From: Candidatus Parcubacteria bacterium
Lineage (GTDB): Bacteria; Patescibacteriota; Minisyncoccia; Phycocordibacterales; Phycocordibacteraceae
DNA length: 8,591 bases
Assembly: GCA_027459545.1 (NCBI GenBank)
Contig: DAIDID010000018.1
Coordinates: 1 to 8,591, forward strand
Reading direction: 5' to 3'
Positions 6,822 through 8,591 of this stretch are shown piece after piece. The notes under the pieces were generated by a model that saw nothing but the letters and a program-made list of their open reading frames with translations, was not told where the DNA came from and did no database searches. The translations under genes were made by a program, and so were the position numbers. How positions within the stretch are numbered: position 1 is the stretch's first letter; each line of letters begins with the position of its first letter.

Positions 6822-7883
6822 ATGCGAAAAGCATGGAAGCACAACTATATTGTTAGTACGCTTCTTTTTCTTGCTGGAATATCGTTTTACTGCGTTTTAA
6901 CTAAGAAATCAATACAAAATATCGCACCGTTTGTGTATCATATAGTTCCTGAGCAGCAACTCGTGCTTATCATTGAACCGAAAGAGGGAATAGTGCCGAT
7001 ACTTGCGAGTATTAAAAAAGCTACTAAATCTATTGATGTTGTGATGTATGAATTGGAAGATGAAGACATAGAAAAAGAGCTCGCCGCGGCCGCAGGCCGC
7101 GGCGTCTCAGTACGTGTCATTTTAAATGGAGGACTATACGGAAAGGGTTCAAAAGCAAATCAACCTGCATTTTCCTATTTTCAGGCGCATCATATACCAG
7201 TAAAGTGGTCTCCAGCCTATTTTTCACTGACACATCAAAAAACAATTATACTTGATGCTCAAACGGCAGTACTTCTTACATTTAATCTCACTCCTAAGTA
7301 CTATGCGTTGTCTCGTGATTTTGCGGTGATTGATGAAGACAGTCATGATGTTTCTGCAATTCAGTCTGTATTTACGGATGATTGGCAAGGAGTAGGATTA
7401 AAAACACCAGCACGGGAATTTTTTCCAGAAGGGGATGATCTTGTATGGAGTCCAAACGCAAAATACATACTACTCGCTGCTATTTCTTCGGCTTCTTCTT
7501 CACTTGAAATAGCAAGCGAAGAACTTGAAGATCCTGATTGTATTGCAGCACTCGCCGCGGCCGCAGGCCGCGGCGTTCATATACAAATTTTAATGACCGA
7601 CTCCTCTCAGTGGCATCAAGCATTCAGGTACTTAGCATCTCTAGGTATACAGATACGCACATATCCAAAAAATCAACATTCTCTCTATATACACGAAAAA
7701 ATATTTATAATTGACGATACGCAAGTCTTTCTCGGTTCTCAAAATCTTTCTACAACTTCACTAGTTACAAATCGCGAACTTGGACTTTTCATTTCTACAC
7801 CAAGTAGTATTGAAACTATAAAAAATCAATTCCTGGAAGATTGGAATAATGCACCAAAAGTCTTTTCTTTAGCAGCAGATTAA
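6822..7883 (+). CDS. Membrane-anchored phospholipase-D-fold protein with two HKD motifs
   Basis: This 353-residue protein starts with a basic stretch (MRKAWKHN) and one hydrophobic helix (about 9-26) with no clear cleavage site, so the rest probably lies outside the membrane as an anchored domain. Two PLD repeats follow. The first carries HQKTIILD (His138, Lys140, Asp145) and the second HEKIFIID (His291, Lys293, Asp298), the latter followed by GSQN; both HKD triads are intact. One active site made from both histidines cleaves or transfers phosphodiester bonds. Family members include cardiolipin synthases, phospholipases and Nuc-type endonucleases; the sequence does not say which. It is shorter than cardiolipin synthases (about 480 residues) and has only one membrane segment, which argues for a nuclease or phospholipase. 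A 26-nt stretch containing a GC-only hairpin recurs identically at equivalent sites of the two repeats (residues 87-95 and 244-252). Confidence 0.87.
   Translation: MRKAWKHNYIVSTLLFLAGISFYCVLTKKSIQNIAPFVYHIVPEQQLVLIIEPKEGIVPILASIKKATKSIDVVMYELEDEDIEKELAAAAGRGVSVRVILNGGLYGKGSKANQPAFSYFQAHHIPVKWSPAYFSLTHQKTIILDAQTAVLLTFNLTPKYYALSRDFAVIDEDSHDVSAIQSVFTDDWQGVGLKTPAREFFPEGDDLVWSPNAKYILLAAISSASSSLEIASEELEDPDCIAALAAAAGRGVHIQILMTDSSQWHQAFRYLASLGIQIRTYPKNQHSLYIHEKIFIIDDTQVFLGSQNLSTTSLVTNRELGLFISTPSSIETIKNQFLEDWNNAPKVFSLAAD
7080..7105 (+). repeat. GC-only hairpin, copy 1, in the PLD gene
   Basis: Arms CGCCGCGGCC (7082-7091) and GGCCGCGGCG (7095-7104) pair perfectly over 10 bp around a GCA loop. The whole 26-nt stretch 7080-7105 is repeated without change at 7551-7576. 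It encodes the helix end LAAAAGRGV (residues 87-95) of the first PLD repeat, a place where the family normally has small residues followed by RGV. It contains a GCGGCCGC and two CCGCGG sites, rare words in such AT-rich DNA. Confidence 0.9.
7551..7576 (+). repeat. GC-only hairpin, copy 2, in the PLD gene
   Basis: This is identical over 26 nt to 7080-7105 and lies 471 nt (157 codons) downstream in the same frame. Arms CGCCGCGGCC (7553-7562) and GGCCGCGGCG (7566-7575) flank a GCA loop. It encodes LAAAAGRGV (residues 244-252), the equivalent position of the second PLD repeat. Outside this stretch the two repeats are clearly diverged in both DNA and protein. Confidence 0.9.
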
Positions 7884-7898
7884 TTACAAAATATACGG

Positions 7899-7904
7899 TA
7901 TACT
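7899..7904 (+). promoter_or_regulatory. -10-like TATACT before the dienelactone hydrolase gene
   Basis: TATACT (7899-7904) lies in the 57-nt gap after the PLD gene. Transcription would begin near 7911, leaving a 30-nt AT-rich leader with no Shine-Dalgarno sequence before the ATG at 7941. No good -35 box is visible at 16-18 nt upstream. Confidence 0.35.
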
Positions 7905-7940
7905 TTGTATTCCTTTCAAAATAATTTTAGCTACGTATCT

Positions 7941-8591
7941 ATGAAAACTATCACCATTGCAGAAAAATCGGTTTATCACTCATATCCAGACGATCGAGCA
8001 AAGCATCCTGGACTTATTATCCTTGAAGAAGTATGGGGTGTAAATGAGCACGTGAAATCTGTTGCGGACAGGTTTGCTGCGGAGGGATTTAGCGTGCTTT
8101 CTCCTGAATTACTCCCAAGTGGTCTACTTGAAATGCTTACTCCAGAAATGCAAATAGATCTTTTTAATCCAGAAAAGAGACATATAATTCAGCCACAACT
8201 TCGTGAAGCGATGCAGCCGATTTATCAGCCAGAGTATGCGATTGATGCTATCGCTTCGCTCAAAGCATGTGTTGACTATCTTCTCGCAGATGATGGTTGT
8301 GATGGCACTGTTTCAGTGCTTGGATTTTGTTTTGGTGGAACGTATAGCTTTAACATAGCGGCACATGACTCACGCATTAAGGCCGCTGTCCCTTTCTACG
8401 GACACGCCCCTTCAGATGAAGATCTTGCAAAGATACAGTGCCCAGTACTTGCTTTTTATGGTGAGCAGGACACTCCGCTCATTGAAGCGCTTCCGAAAGT
8501 AAAAGAAACTATGCAGAAGTTAGGAAAGGACTTTGAAGTCGTTGTGTACCCAGAAGCTGGACATGCGTTTTTTAACGATACAAATCCTTTT
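7941..8591 (+). CDS. Dienelactone hydrolase family protein, cut by the right edge
   Basis: The first 217 residues are present and the frame is still open at base 8591. This is an alpha/beta hydrolase of the dienelactone hydrolase family: LEEVWGVN with Glu30 (the active-site glutamate of that family), nucleophile elbow GFCFGG with Cys130 in place of the usual serine, YGEQDTPL with Asp177, and PEAGHAFFND with His208. The Cys-Asp-His triad is thus complete, and only the last roughly 20-30 residues should be missing. Characterised members hydrolyse the lactone ring of dienelactone in chlorocatechol breakdown, but the family is broad and no aromatic-degradation genes are near, so the substrate is unknown. 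An insert of about 25 residues (around 60-95, rich in Met, Pro and Gln) lies between the second strand and the YAIDAIASL helix. There is no signal peptide, so it is cytosolic. It starts without a Shine-Dalgarno sequence. Confidence 0.9.
   Translation, partial: MKTITIAEKSVYHSYPDDRAKHPGLIILEEVWGVNEHVKSVADRFAAEGFSVLSPELLPSGLLEMLTPEMQIDLFNPEKRHIIQPQLREAMQPIYQPEYAIDAIASLKACVDYLLADDGCDGTVSVLGFCFGGTYSFNIAAHDSRIKAAVPFYGHAPSDEDLAKIQCPVLAFYGEQDTPLIEALPKVKETMQKLGKDFEVVVYPEAGHAFFNDTNPF

Noticed and set aside
1..8591. CRISPR array, defence island, prophage or transposon
   Set aside because: No regularly spaced repeats, no nuclease/helicase or recombinase genes, and no terminal inverted repeats with target duplications were seen.

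Overview
The window is a densely packed bacterial segment. It carries eight protein genes, all on the + strand, and the last one runs off the right edge. Base composition is moderately AT-rich (judged by eye, not computed). TGA, TAG and TAA all serve as stops, so the standard bacterial code fits. Most starts lack a recognisable Shine-Dalgarno sequence, and several have a -10-like hexamer ending 6-8 nt before the ATG. Short gaps, single-strand layout, small divergent enzymes and a DUF2127 membrane protein fit a Patescibacteria/CPR (Parcubacteria-like) genome best. That is an inference from style; no rRNA, tRNA or marker gene is present to confirm it. There is no tRNA, rRNA, CRISPR array, transposase or phage gene.

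Layout. Positions 1-312 hold no secure gene. An ASCH/PUA-like small protein (313-723) and a divergent shikimate-dehydrogenase homologue (743-1759) form a likely two-gene unit, closed by a very strong intrinsic terminator (1775-1809). After it come a SAM-dependent methyltransferase with a C-terminal Trm112-type zinc finger (1889-2776), a Tas-like aldo/keto reductase (2821-3885), a type IIIA proton-pumping P-type ATPase (3928-6222), a DUF2127 four-helix membrane protein (6258-6734), a membrane-anchored phospholipase-D-fold protein with two intact HKD motifs (6822-7883), and a dienelactone-hydrolase-family protein cut at the right edge (7941-8591).

Function. The genes do not make one obvious pathway. 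The ATPase would export protons and energise the membrane, and the DUF2127 protein 35 nt downstream may be co-expressed with it. Tas, the AroE homologue and the dienelactone hydrolase are small-molecule enzymes with intact catalytic residues, but the substrate pocket of the AroE homologue is altered. The PLD protein is probably outside the cytoplasmic membrane.

The most unusual signal is at DNA level. Three perfect hairpins, each with a 10-bp all-G/C stem and a 3-nt loop, lie inside coding sequence: one in tas and two in the PLD gene. The two in the PLD gene share an identical 26-nt stretch at equivalent sites of its two repeated domains. They stand out sharply from the AT-rich coding background, yet they encode residues normal for their protein families. 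No complete novel multi-gene system is evident.
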